This document shows positions 36,476 to 45,335 of a stretch of 64,000 nucleotides of DNA, piece by piece. Below the pieces are notes generated by a model, which had not been told where the DNA came from, did not search any database, and saw only the letters and a list, made by a program, of their open reading frames with translations. Every line of letters begins with the position of its first letter. Position 1 is the first letter of the stretch. Origin of the DNA: JBFLYC01 sp040756735 (GTDB lineage Bacteria; Bacillota; DSM-16504; Desulfitibacterales; Desulfitibacteraceae); NCBI GenBank assembly GCA_040756735.1, contig JBFLYC010000020.1, positions 1-64,000 on the forward strand, read 5' to 3'. The position numbers were made by a program, and so were the translations under genes.

Positions 36476-36517
36476 ATGAGGGGAAGCTGTTCTGATCAGA
36501 GGCTTCCTCATTTTTTA
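36476..36517 (+). terminator. terminator before purine nucleoside phosphorylase
   Basis: ATGAGGGGAAGC (36476-36487) pairs with GCTTCCTCAT (36502-36511), then six T residues. It is the preserved terminator of the decayed nucleotidase. Confidence 0.75.
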
Positions 36518-36591
36518 TGGTGACTGACAGTAATTGAGAAAAAAAATTGTTAATCAAGGAGGAATTTTAAATAAAACGACGAATATGTATA

Positions 36592-36625
36592 TGAACAAAA
36601 TACCAAGATGTTGGACATTTGTTCA
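36592..36625. promoter_or_regulatory. DeoR-type composite operator upstream of purine nucleoside phosphorylase
   Basis: Half-site TGAACAAA at 36592-36599 and palindrome TGGACATTTGTTCA at 36612-36625, 20 bp apart as at the other three sites. It lies 33 bp before the start codon. A candidate promoter (TTGTTA near 36547, TAAATA near 36568) lies upstream, so the operator would act between promoter and gene. Confidence 0.72.
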
Positions 36626-36657
36626 TGCTTTGTATTTAATGCAAAAGGAGGGATTAG

Positions 36658-37476
36658 ATGGCGTTGGCAGATTTGTTGAATGAAACTGTAGGCTATTTAA
36701 GACAAAATACCGTTGAAAAGCCGGAAATCGGCCTTGTTTTGGGCTCGGGTCTTGGCATACTGGCCGAAAAGATTACTAAAAAGCAAGCAGTATCATATGC
36801 CGAAATTCCCAATTTCCCGGTATCAACTGTAGAGGGGCATCAGGGACAGTTGGTTTTCGGTACTATAAGCAATAAAAGTGTAGTTGCCATGCAGGGCAGA
36901 TTTCACTTTTACGAAGGTTATAGTTTAGCTCAGGTGACTTATCCTATACGTGTGATGAAGCTGCTGGGGGTAAAAACATTAATTGTTACCAATGCTGCCG
37001 GTGGTATTAATCTTAATTTTAAGCCAGGTGACTTGATGTTAATCTCTGATCATATCAATTTGCTCGGCAGCAATCCTTTGATCGGGGAAAATATACCAGA
37101 ATTAGGGCCCAGGTTTCCCGATATGTCAGATGCATATGACAAGCAGTTGCGGGAAAAGGTAAAGCAAATAGCTGATGCTGGTAATATTGCCTTGCAGGAA
37201 GGTGTTTATGCAGCAGTGACAGGGCCGAGTTATGAAACGCCTGCGGAAATAAGGTATCTGCGAACTATTGGAGTAGATGCTGTGGGCATGTCAACAGTTC
37301 CTGAAGTAATTGTGGCCAATCATTGTGGAATAAAAGTAATCGGCATTTCCTGCATTACCAATATGGCAGCTGGGGTGTTAGACAAAAAACTCGACCACCA
37401 GGAGGTTATGGAAACAGCAGCTTTGGTAAAAGAAAAATTTATCACGTTGGTTCAAAATATTATCACCAATTTATAA
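36658..37476 (+). CDS. punA: purine nucleoside phosphorylase (trimeric type)
   Basis: A 272-residue enzyme that cleaves inosine, guanosine and their deoxy forms with phosphate to base and (deoxy)ribose-1-phosphate. Motifs: LVLGSGLGILAE (phosphate loop), EGHQGQLVFG, QGRFHFYEGY, TNAAGG, VTGPSYETPAE, GMSTVPE and the base-binding ITNMAAGV. Length and motifs match the PNP-I (PupG/PunA) class, not the hexameric DeoD class. AAGGAGGGA precedes the ATG. It stands first in line before deoC, each with its own DeoR-type operator. Confidence 0.95.
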   Translation: MALADLLNETVGYLRQNTVEKPEIGLVLGSGLGILAEKITKKQAVSYAEIPNFPVSTVEGHQGQLVFGTISNKSVVAMQGRFHFYEGYSLAQVTYPIRVMKLLGVKTLIVTNAAGGINLNFKPGDLMLISDHINLLGSNPLIGENIPELGPRFPDMSDAYDKQLREKVKQIADAGNIALQEGVYAAVTGPSYETPAEIRYLRTIGVDAVGMSTVPEVIVANHCGIKVIGISCITNMAAGVLDKKLDHQEVMETAALVKEKFITLVQNIITNL

Positions 37477-37534
37477 CATTTTTTATATTTATTAGGCAGG
37501 AATTTTTGCTTCCCATGAAGAATTAAAAGTTAGA

Positions 37535-37568
37535 CGAACAAATAATCCTATTTCTGAACAAAATTTCA
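37535..37568. promoter_or_regulatory. DeoR-type composite operator upstream of deoC
   Basis: Palindrome TGAACAAAATTTCA at 37555-37568, equal to the 14-bp core of the B. subtilis DeoR operator, with half-site CGAACAAA at 37535-37542, 20 bp upstream. It is 41 bp before the deoC start. Confidence 0.8.
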
Positions 37569-37608
37569 TTTCAACGATTTAGTGATCGGTTGACAAAGGA
37601 GATGTCGA

Positions 37609-38280
37609 ATGCAAACTAAAGATATTGCTCAATATATTGATCATACCTTACTAAAACCGGAGGTGACCAGGAGGCAGATTATCAAACTTTGTGAGGAAGC
37701 CCAGGAGTATGGATTTGCTTCAGTATGCGTCAACCCTTGTAATATAAATACTGCGTACCAGCAATTAAAGGGCAGTGGAGTTAAGATATGTACTGTCATC
37801 GGCTTTCCCCTGGGAGCTACTATTACAGCAGTAAAAGCATTTGAGACAAGAGAAGCGATTGCAGCCGGAGCTGAGGAGATAGACATGGTTATCAATATCG
37901 GTGCGCTGAAGGACAGGAATGAGGTGTATGTTCACAATGATATTGAAGCAGTAGTCAAGGCGGCCCAGGGTAAGATTGTTAAAGTTATTATAGAAACGGG
38001 CCTGTTAACAGATGACGAAAAGGTGCTGGCCTGCCAATTGGCCATGAGAGCCGGCGCTCATTTTGTTAAAACATCTACCGGATTTAACGCCAAAGGAGCA
38101 ACGGAAGAAGACGTTCGGCTGATAAGAGATGTAGTTGGCTCCGAAATAGGTGTTAAAGCATCAGGAGGGGTCAGGTCCCTGAATGAGTTATTGGCTATGC
38201 TGGAAGCTGGAGCTACCAGAATCGGCACCAGCTCGGGGGTAGCCATTATCAATGGGAATGGAATAGAAGCTGCATATTAA
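37609..38280 (+). CDS. deoC: deoxyribose-phosphate aldolase
   Basis: A 223-residue class I aldolase splitting deoxyribose-5-phosphate into acetaldehyde and glyceraldehyde-3-phosphate, the last step of deoxynucleoside breakdown. The start IDHTLLKPEVT, the Schiff-base lysine in HFVKTSTGF (about Lys154), the second lysine in VKASGGVRS (about Lys183) and the phosphate loop GTSSGV are present. AAAGGAGATG precedes the ATG. The DeoR-type operator lies directly upstream. It heads the run deoC-cdd-bmp-nupOPQ-pdp-deoR. Confidence 0.97.
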   Translation: MQTKDIAQYIDHTLLKPEVTRRQIIKLCEEAQEYGFASVCVNPCNINTAYQQLKGSGVKICTVIGFPLGATITAVKAFETREAIAAGAEEIDMVINIGALKDRNEVYVHNDIEAVVKAAQGKIVKVIIETGLLTDDEKVLACQLAMRAGAHFVKTSTGFNAKGATEEDVRLIRDVVGSEIGVKASGGVRSLNELLAMLEAGATRIGTSSGVAIINGNGIEAAY

Positions 38281-38442
38281 CTGGAACAACATATTTATTA
38301 AATCAACATATTTTTTTGGGCAGGAGGTGAAAAGTAACTCAAACTGCTGGCAAATATTTTGGAGAACTTCAACAATAGTTTTAGCAAAAAATGGGTGAAT
38401 AAGGTAGTGGTTTTAGGTGTGGAGGATAAAGGGGTTGAAATA

Positions 38443-38841
38443 ATGGAAAATCTGGAAGAAAAGTTAATTGAGTTAGCGTTAAAAGCAAAGGAAAAAGCTT
38501 ATGTCCCCTATTCCAAGTTTCGGGTGGGAGCAGCTCTACTGACTGAATCGGGGGAAATTTTCACCGGATGCAATGTGGAGAACGCTTCCTATGGTTTGAC
38601 CAACTGTGCCGAGAGGACTGCTGTCTTTAAAGCTGTCAGCGAGGGGCATACCAGATTCAAAGCGATAGCAGTGGTTGCAGATTCAAAGCAGTATGTCTCC
38701 CCCTGTGGTGCATGCCGTCAGGTGCTTGCCGAGTTTGGCCAGGATATACAGGTAATAATAGGTGATGCTGCAGGGAACTTTTTCAGTAAAACCGTTAGTG
38801 ATCTGTTACCTTTTACCTTCACTAACAAGCAAATGGATTAA
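38443..38841 (+). CDS. cdd: cytidine deaminase
   Basis: A 132-residue zinc enzyme that turns cytidine and deoxycytidine into (deoxy)uridine, feeding pyrimidine-nucleoside phosphorylase downstream. Zinc site: Cys55-Ala-Glu57 (catalytic Glu) in LTNCAERTAVF, and Cys88/Cys91 in PCGACRQVL; substrate loop CNVENASYG. An open frame begins at 38359, but the ATG at 38443 gives the normal family length and has AAAGGGG at good distance. Confidence 0.96.
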   Translation: MENLEEKLIELALKAKEKAYVPYSKFRVGAALLTESGEIFTGCNVENASYGLTNCAERTAVFKAVSEGHTRFKAIAVVADSKQYVSPCGACRQVLAEFGQDIQVIIGDAAGNFFSKTVSDLLPFTFTNKQMD

Positions 38842-38985
38842 CCCCACCCGGACTCAGAAAACACAGTCTTGACATTCTTTCACGTCGATTTCTGGGGTGT
38901 TAATTATGATGGTTCGAGTAAAGCCTTGTGCCATCACTCTCGGCCTTTGCCGAGATGCTATTTAAATATGAGGAGGAATTGGATT

Positions 38986-40077
38986 ATGTTCGGTAAACGG
39001 ATAAGGCCTATTTTGGCGCTGTTGTTGGTAATAATGATAGTTGTTGCTGGCTGTGGAGGTGCCGGGTCCAAACCTGCAGATCAACAACCAGTATTGAAGG
39101 TTGGCATGGTTACAGACGCAGGAACCATTGACGATAAGTCCTTTAACCAGGGTACATGGGAAGGTGTACTTAAAGCTACTTCAGACTTTGGTTTAGAGAA
39201 AAGATATTTAAAACCTGCAGGTACAACGGAAGCAGATTACATAAAAGAAATAGGCAACTTATACGATGCTGGTTTTAAATTGATTGTTTGTCCTGGATTT
39301 AAGTTTGAGACAGCAATTTTTCAAGCTCAGGATAAATATCCAGATGCCAAATTTGTTTTGCTTGATGGTTATCCCCATGCCGGAGATTGGAATCCGGTTG
39401 TTAAAGAAAACACAGTTTCAATCTTTTTTGCCGAGCATGAATCAGGATTCTTGGCCGGTGTTGCAACCGCATTGCAACTGAAGGATGGAGAAGCCGGCTT
39501 CATTGGCGGAATGGAAATACCTGCAGTTCAGAAATTCAACTGGGGTTTCCAACAGGGCATCCAGTATGCAAATGATAACTTTGGCACAAATATGTCTATT
39601 AAGGCAGAAAATGTTGTGTATCAAGGAAGTTTTGATAATGTAGCTGCAGGTCAGCAGTTGGCTGCACAGATGTATGATAAAGGAGTAAAAGTTGTATTTA
39701 CAGCTGCCGGTGGAGTGGGTGTAGGCGCTATTAATGAGGCAAAAACAAGAGCCAAGGCTGGTAGTGAAGTTTGGATTGTCGGTGTTGACGTTGACCAGTA
39801 TGCAGAAGGTATTTATGAGGGCAACAAATCAATTATTCTTACTTCAGCAATGAAATGTATCGACCAGGCTGCTTATGATATGATTAAAGCTGAAAAGGAA
39901 GGCAAATTCCCCGGGGGAGAAATCCTTACTTTTAGTGCGCAAAATGACGGTATAGGTATACCTGCTGAAAACCCAAATCTTAGCAAAGATGTTGAAAGCA
40001 AGGTTGCAGAAGTTTTTGCACAATTAAAATCAGGCAGCCTTAAAGTATCAGATGTTCAAGGAGACTTGATTAAGTAG
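38986..40077 (+). CDS. bmpA: BMP-family nucleoside-binding lipoprotein
   Basis: A 363-residue lipoprotein: N-terminal hydrophobic signal with lipobox VAGC (Cys about residue 22), then a periplasmic-binding fold with GMVTDAGTIDDKSFNQGTWEG, the hallmark of BMP/PnrA/NupN nucleoside receptors. It delivers nucleosides to the ABC transporter encoded next. The frame extends upstream to 38869, but AGGAGG eight bases before the ATG at 38986 and the position of the lipobox fix the start. A small hairpin (CTCGGC/GCCGAG, 38939-38954) stands in the gap after cdd. Confidence 0.93.
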   Translation: MFGKRIRPILALLLVIMIVVAGCGGAGSKPADQQPVLKVGMVTDAGTIDDKSFNQGTWEGVLKATSDFGLEKRYLKPAGTTEADYIKEIGNLYDAGFKLIVCPGFKFETAIFQAQDKYPDAKFVLLDGYPHAGDWNPVVKENTVSIFFAEHESGFLAGVATALQLKDGEAGFIGGMEIPAVQKFNWGFQQGIQYANDNFGTNMSIKAENVVYQGSFDNVAAGQQLAAQMYDKGVKVVFTAAGGVGVGAINEAKTRAKAGSEVWIVGVDVDQYAEGIYEGNKSIILTSAMKCIDQAAYDMIKAEKEGKFPGGEILTFSAQNDGIGIPAENPNLSKDVESKVAEVFAQLKSGSLKVSDVQGDLIK

Positions 40078-40092
40078 CAGGGATTAATTACA

Positions 40093-40131
40093 CTAAAAGA
40101 AAGGGACGGTTAATCCGCCCCTTTCTTTTAG
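40093..40131 (+). terminator. attenuating hairpin between bmp and nupO
   Basis: CTAAAAGAAAGGGACGG pairs with CCGCCCCTTTCTTTTAG, long and GC-cored, inside the operon. Binding-protein genes often have such a hairpin, so that the receptor is made in excess over the transporter. Confidence 0.65.
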
Positions 40132-40180
40132 TTGCTTTGCTTTGTTATTTTAATTTTCAAAAGACTAGGGAGAGGACCTA

Positions 40181-41716
40181 ATGGAGTATGTTGTAGAAAT
40201 GCAAAAAATTCGCAAAGAATTTCCCGGCGTAATTGCCTGTGATGATATAACCCTCCAATTAAAAAAGGGAGAAATTCATGCATTGCTGGGTGAAAATGGT
40301 GCAGGCAAGTCTACTTTGATGAGTGTGCTTTTTGGCTTGTATCAACCGGATAGTGGTGTTATCCTCCTTAGAGGAAAGAAAGTTCACATTGCTAATCCCA
40401 ACATTGCCAATGACCTTGGAATTGGAATGGTACACCAGCACTTTAAGCTTGTACACAATTTTACCGTTACTGAAAATATCATTTTGGGTTTTGAAACAAC
40501 AAAAGGACTAGTAGTCGATGTTCGTTCTGCTGCTAACCGTATACAGCAGCTTTCGGAACAATATAAACTCAATGTAAACCCCCATGCTAAAATATCTGAA
40601 ATTTCAGTGGGGATGCAGCAGCGTGTAGAAATCATTAAAATGCTTTATCGCAATGCGGATATTCTCATATTTGATGAGCCCACGGCGGTTTTGACTCCCC
40701 AGGAAGTAAAAGAACTCATGAAAATAATGAAGGACCTAATTGCAGAAGGCAAGTCAATTATTTTAATCACCCATAAGTTAAAGGAGATTAAGGCAATTGC
40801 AGATCGTTGCACAGTCATTCGCAGGGGTAAGTTGATCGATACAGTTAGTGTAGCAGCTACCTCTCAAGAAAGATTAGCAGAAATGATGGTTGGACGTAAG
40901 GTTTCTTTTAAAACAGAAAAAGAAAAAAGAGCTCCCGGGGAGACTATTTTGAGCCTGGAAAAGCTGTCTGTACGTAACCACCAGGGAGTTTTAGGATTAA
41001 AGAATTTCTCTTTAGAGGTACGCCGTGGGGAGATAGTTGGTATTGCCGGTGTTGATGGTAATGGGCAGGAAGAGCTTGTGGAAACCCTGATAGGACTAAA
41101 AAAGGCCGAGACCGGCGCCATATTTTTTAAGGACCTGAATATTACAAATCTATCCATACGGGATAGAATTAAGGAAGGTATGGCTCATATACCTGAAGAT
41201 AGGCATAAGCATGGTTTAATTTTGGACTATACAATTGAGGAAAATTTGATTCTCTTAATTTATTATCAGGAACCATTTTCAAAAAACGGGCTTTTAGATT
41301 GGGACAGAATCCACCAACATGCAGAAAAAGTAGTAGGGGAATTTGATGTTCGTGCCGGTCAAGGTATTGCAGCATCTGCTCGATCCCTTTCTGGTGGAAA
41401 CCAGCAAAAGGCTATAGTCGGACGCGAAATTGATCGAGATCCAGATCTGTTGATTGCGGTCCAACCTACAAGGGGGCTGGATGTAGGAGCAATAGAATAT
41501 ATTCATAAAAGGCTGGTGGAACAAAGGAATAAAGGGAAAGCCGTACTCTTGGTATCCTTAGAATTGGATGAGATACTTGACATATCTGACCGCATTGCAT
41601 GCATAAACAATGGAGAATTAATTGGAATTGTTAATGCTGATGAAACCAATGAAAATGAAATCGGGTTAATGATGGCTGGCGTAAAGAGAGGTGTTACCCT
41701 TGAACCTAAAGATTAA
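40181..41716 (+). CDS. nupO: nucleoside ABC transporter ATP-binding protein (double ATPase)
   Basis: A 511-residue protein with two ABC domains, like NupO/YufO. The first has a full Walker A GENGAGKST (residues 39-47), signature ISVGMQQR and Walker B ILIFDEPTAVL. The second has a degenerate Walker A (GVDGNGQEE), as is typical for the family, with signature LSGGNQQK and QPTRGLD. It energises uptake of nucleosides captured by the BMP lipoprotein. GGGAGAGGA precedes the ATG, and it overlaps the next gene. Confidence 0.93.
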   Translation: MEYVVEMQKIRKEFPGVIACDDITLQLKKGEIHALLGENGAGKSTLMSVLFGLYQPDSGVILLRGKKVHIANPNIANDLGIGMVHQHFKLVHNFTVTENIILGFETTKGLVVDVRSAANRIQQLSEQYKLNVNPHAKISEISVGMQQRVEIIKMLYRNADILIFDEPTAVLTPQEVKELMKIMKDLIAEGKSIILITHKLKEIKAIADRCTVIRRGKLIDTVSVAATSQERLAEMMVGRKVSFKTEKEKRAPGETILSLEKLSVRNHQGVLGLKNFSLEVRRGEIVGIAGVDGNGQEELVETLIGLKKAETGAIFFKDLNITNLSIRDRIKEGMAHIPEDRHKHGLILDYTIEENLILLIYYQEPFSKNGLLDWDRIHQHAEKVVGEFDVRAGQGIAASARSLSGGNQQKAIVGREIDRDPDLLIAVQPTRGLDVGAIEYIHKRLVEQRNKGKAVLLVSLELDEILDISDRIACINNGELIGIVNADETNENEIGLMMAGVKRGVTLEPKD

Positions 41717-42758
41717 TAATGAATATGTATTGGCCCTGGTGGCTGTAGTATTGGGATTATTGGCGGGAGGAATTCTTATGCTGGTTGCAAAGAATAATCC
41801 CATTGAAGGTTTTATATATTTATTCCGTGGTGGACTAATGAGCCTTGAACGTATAGGCAACACCCTGGCTACTGCCACACCTCTAATTTTTACAGGGCTT
41901 TCCGTGGCATTTGCTTTTAGGACCGGTCTATTTAATATTGGCGCTGCTGGTCAAATGTTAATTGGTGGTCTTTGTGCCATTGCTATCGGACTCACCTTTG
42001 CATGGCCTAAACCCTTACTGCTTACTGTCATGCTTGTTGCTGCAATGATTGGTGGAGGATTATGGGCTTCTTTGTCCGGTTGGTTGAAAGCTAAATTTAA
42101 TGTTCACGAAGTTGTTTCCACTATTATGATGAATTGGATAGCTTATTGGACAGTTTATTATGTAGTGCCGAGATACTTTAAAGGCGATTTTATGGAGACG
42201 GAATCCAGAAGAATTCCCTATGAAGCATCATTAAAGGTTCCCTGGTTGACTGATTTATTTAACGGATCTTATATTAATCTAGGTATATTCTTGGCTATTA
42301 TATTTGTTATTATTATTGCATTCATTCTAAATAGGACAACCTTGGGTTATGAATTAAAGGCTGTTGGGTTTAATAGACACGCGGCTGAAACTGCAGGTAT
42401 AAATGTTAATAGGAGTGTTATTCTTGCAATGACCATTGCCGGTGCTTTGGCAGGTCTTGGTGGCGCCACTTTTTATGTTGGATATGCTTCCAATATGCAA
42501 ATAGGGGTTTTGCCATCCCATGGTTTTGACGGGATTGCAGTGGCCCTGTTAGGCGCTAATTCACCTGGAGGCGTTTTAGGGGCAGCCGTTTTTTTCGGCC
42601 TGCTTCACACTGGAAAGGGTTTTATGAATGCTATGACTAATATACCTCCTGAGATAGCTGATACAATTATTGCAACTATAATTTATTTCTCAGCTACAAG
42701 TATACTGATTCAGAGATACTGGGAGAAGCTGAAGAAAAAGTTGGGAGGTGCAAAGTAG
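41700..42758 (+). CDS. nupP: nucleoside ABC transporter permease (NupP-like)
   Basis: A 352-residue permease of the ribose/BMP-linked ABC family (about ten hydrophobic segments), with the conserved EVVSTIMMNWIAYW and AGALAGLGGATFY. A GTG at 41691 is in frame but too close to GAGAGGTG; TTG 41700 has a normal distance, so it is preferred, though not certain. It overlaps the end of nupO by 17 bases, pointing to coupled translation. Confidence 0.88.
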   Translation: MNLKINNEYVLALVAVVLGLLAGGILMLVAKNNPIEGFIYLFRGGLMSLERIGNTLATATPLIFTGLSVAFAFRTGLFNIGAAGQMLIGGLCAIAIGLTFAWPKPLLLTVMLVAAMIGGGLWASLSGWLKAKFNVHEVVSTIMMNWIAYWTVYYVVPRYFKGDFMETESRRIPYEASLKVPWLTDLFNGSYINLGIFLAIIFVIIIAFILNRTTLGYELKAVGFNRHAAETAGINVNRSVILAMTIAGALAGLGGATFYVGYASNMQIGVLPSHGFDGIAVALLGANSPGGVLGAAVFFGLLHTGKGFMNAMTNIPPEIADTIIATIIYFSATSILIQRYWEKLKKKLGGAK

Positions 42759-42759
42759 C

Positions 42760-43707
42760 ATGCTTTCCATTATCTTGGTGATTTTCCCATATGCCATTGC
42801 TTATACCATTCCCTTGCTGATTACAGCCCTTGGAGGTTTGCATAGTGAACGAAGCGGTGTTGTCAATATAGGCCTTGAAGGTCTTATGGTAATAGGCATG
42901 TTTACCGGGGCGCTGGTGATTTCCCAATTAGAGATGTCTTTTCCTGGTACTGCTATATGGATAGGTCTGTTAGCCGCATTTATTGCTGGAGCTGTTTTTT
43001 CTCTGTTGCATGCTTTTGCCTGTATCACTCTTAATGCCAATCAAGTTATTAGCGGGATTGCAATTAACATGATTGCCGGGGCTCTGACCACCTATTTGGC
43101 CAGAAACATTACCGGCAGTGGCAATATTCAGATAGTTCACGGACTTGGCAGGCAGAATATCCCGGTATTATCTGATATTCCAATCCTGGGCAAATTGTTT
43201 TTTACAATGAGTTATCCCACAACATGGGTTGTTGTAGGAATTCTCATTATTTCCTGGTTTATCTTGTATAGGAGACCCTTTGGGCTGCGCTTGAGGGCCT
43301 GTGGTGAACATCCACATGCAGCTGATTCTGCGGGCATAAATGTTTATTTAATGCGTTATATCGCTGTTATGATATCTGGAGCATTTGCAGGACTTGGAGG
43401 AGCCATCGTTATTGTTACATATTCCGGTGAATTTAATGGGACTGCAGCGGGTCTTGGATTTCTTGCTCTTGCTGCATTAATATTTGGACAGTGGAAGCCC
43501 CTTGGTATACTTGGTGCAACACTGTTTTTCGGATTTGCCAGTACTGTTGCTAATGTATCTCAAGTTATTCCAGCCTTGGCAGTGATTCCTGGCATTATCC
43601 TGAAAACCTTTCCTTATATCTTTACTCTAATTGCATTGGTGATTTTCTCGAAATCTACCCAGGCGCCCAGGGCCCTTGGGGAACCATACGACAAAGGTAA
43701 ACGGTAA
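42760..43707 (+). CDS. nupQ: nucleoside ABC transporter permease (NupQ-like)
   Basis: A 315-residue second permease subunit, similar to the first in fold: LITALGGLHSERSGVVNIGLEGLM at the start, NQVISGIAINMIAGALT and SGAFAGLGGAIVI later. The ATG at 42760 is one base after the nupP stop, with GGGAGGTG ahead; a GTG at 42748 is too close to that site. It completes the NupNOPQ-like importer. Confidence 0.92.
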   Translation: MLSIILVIFPYAIAYTIPLLITALGGLHSERSGVVNIGLEGLMVIGMFTGALVISQLEMSFPGTAIWIGLLAAFIAGAVFSLLHAFACITLNANQVISGIAINMIAGALTTYLARNITGSGNIQIVHGLGRQNIPVLSDIPILGKLFFTMSYPTTWVVVGILIISWFILYRRPFGLRLRACGEHPHAADSAGINVYLMRYIAVMISGAFAGLGGAIVIVTYSGEFNGTAAGLGFLALAALIFGQWKPLGILGATLFFGFASTVANVSQVIPALAVIPGIILKTFPYIFTLIALVIFSKSTQAPRALGEPYDKGKR

Positions 43708-43803
43708 GTATTGAAATTAATTGATTAGATCTGCATTGCTGTTAAAGAATACCCATTACAAACTGTCATCAAATACATGTATAATACTAAAAGGAATACA
43801 GAA

Positions 43804-43874
43804 GTCAGAATACAGGAGTAAGTAAAGGTACTGAATTTATTCTGAATTCTGGCTTCCGAATTCTGTATTCTGAC
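43804..43874. repeat. inverted repeat with GTCAGAATACAG arms
   Basis: GTCAGAATACAG (43804-43815) and CTGTATTCTGAC (43863-43874) are perfect 12-bp inverted arms around a core that repeats GAATTCTG words. It lies in the 265-bp gap between nupQ and pdp. It resembles a REP-like dispersed repeat; it could also act as a terminator or mRNA-processing site within the operon. Confidence 0.55.
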
Positions 43875-43972
43875 ATTCATGGTAGAATCCTGAGCTAAGT
43901 GCATAGTCAGTAAATTTTATTATCGTCGTGTATTATGTAGAAAGATTATAGCCTATAAAAGGAGGTGCCTGC

Positions 43973-45304
43973 TTGAGAGTATATGATTTAATATTAAAGA
44001 AGAGGAACGGGTATGAACTAAGTCGGGAAGAAATCAAGTTTTTGGTGTCAGGATATGTTAAAGGCATTATTCCCGACTATCAAATTGCCGCTTTTAACAT
44101 GGCTGTTTATTTTCAGGGATTAACCAGGGAAGAAACCCTGCAATTAACCCTGGCCATGGTGGAATCAGGAGATCAGGTGTCTTTAAAAGAAATTCCAGGT
44201 ATTAAGGTTGATAAGCATAGTACAGGAGGGGTAGGGGATACCACTACCTTGGTTCTGGCTCCTCTGGTTGCAGCAGCAGGAGTCCCGGTGGCCAAGATGT
44301 CAGGGCGAGGGCTGGGTCACACCGGAGGTACCATTGATAAGTTTGAGGCTATCCCAGGGTTCAAAACAAGTTTGTCAATTGATGAAATGATAGCGGCAGT
44401 TAAGACGGTTGGCGTTGCTGTAGTTGGTCAGACTGGAAACCTGGTGCCGGCAGATAAAAAGCTATATGCCCTGCGGGATGTTACCGCCACTGTAGACAGC
44501 CTGCCGCTTATTGCCAGCAGTATTATGAGCAAAAAATTGGCTGCCGGTGCAGATGCCCTGGTTCTTGACGTGAAGACAGGTGACGGCGCTTTCCTCAAAG
44601 ATCTGGAGGAGGCCTTTGCCTTGGCAGAAATTATGGTGGAAATTGGTCAGGATGCAGGCCGGGAGACGGTGGCAGTCATCACCAATATGGATCAGCCTTT
44701 AGGGAAAGCTGTTGGCAATTCGCTGGAAATAGAAGAAGCCATTTTAACACTGCGGGGAGAAGGCCCGGCAGATCTTAAGGAGCTTTGCATAGTCTTGGGA
44801 GCGCAGATGCTATATCTGGCCAAGGCGGCTGACAGTGTCACGGCCGCCAGGGATAAGCTGGAAAAGGTGATTGCCAGTGGAGCAGCCTTGGCCAAGCTGA
44901 GAGAATTGATCAAATCTCAGCAAGGAGATGAGCGGGTTGTGGATGATATGACCCTCCTGCCACAGGCCGCTAATAAAATTTCAATATTATCATCCAAAGC
45001 CGGATACATTCAGCGCATCAAGGCAGAGTCAATAGGCATAGGGGCTATGATGCTGGGAGCTGGTCGTGAGACAAAGGATTCAGCTATTGACCTGGCAGTA
45101 GGTATAACACTGGAGAAAAAGGTGGGAGACAGGGTTGAAGCTGGAGCAGAATTGGCTGTTCTCCATGCTAATGATGCTCAAGGCAATGAAAAAATTGCCG
45201 CAGTCCAGCAAATGTTGTTAAGCGCTTATGAGATAGGTCCTGAGCCAGCTGAAAAGCCAAAGCTGGTGCAAGGGTATGTGGACAAAAACGGGCGAAAGAG
45301 CTAA
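43973..45304 (+). CDS. pdp: pyrimidine-nucleoside phosphorylase
   Basis: A 443-residue enzyme cleaving thymidine, uridine and deoxyuridine with phosphate. Family signatures: VDKHSTGGVGDTTTLVLAP, KMSGRGLGHTGGTIDK, ALRDVTATVDSLPLIASSIMSKK and LDVKTGDGAF. The TTG at 43973 follows a full AAAGGAGGTG with five bases between. It lies 31 bases before deoR, as in the pdp/deoR linkage of other Firmicutes, and supplies deoxyribose-1-phosphate for the pathway ending in DeoC. A phosphopentomutase gene is not in the window. Confidence 0.95.
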   Translation: MRVYDLILKKRNGYELSREEIKFLVSGYVKGIIPDYQIAAFNMAVYFQGLTREETLQLTLAMVESGDQVSLKEIPGIKVDKHSTGGVGDTTTLVLAPLVAAAGVPVAKMSGRGLGHTGGTIDKFEAIPGFKTSLSIDEMIAAVKTVGVAVVGQTGNLVPADKKLYALRDVTATVDSLPLIASSIMSKKLAAGADALVLDVKTGDGAFLKDLEEAFALAEIMVEIGQDAGRETVAVITNMDQPLGKAVGNSLEIEEAILTLRGEGPADLKELCIVLGAQMLYLAKAADSVTAARDKLEKVIASGAALAKLRELIKSQQGDERVVDDMTLLPQAANKISILSSKAGYIQRIKAESIGIGAMMLGAGRETKDSAIDLAVGITLEKKVGDRVEAGAELAVLHANDAQGNEKIAAVQQMLLSAYEIGPEPAEKPKLVQGYVDKNGRKS

Positions 45305-45335
45305 AGCTAAACCAGTATAAGAGGGTGAAAGTAAA

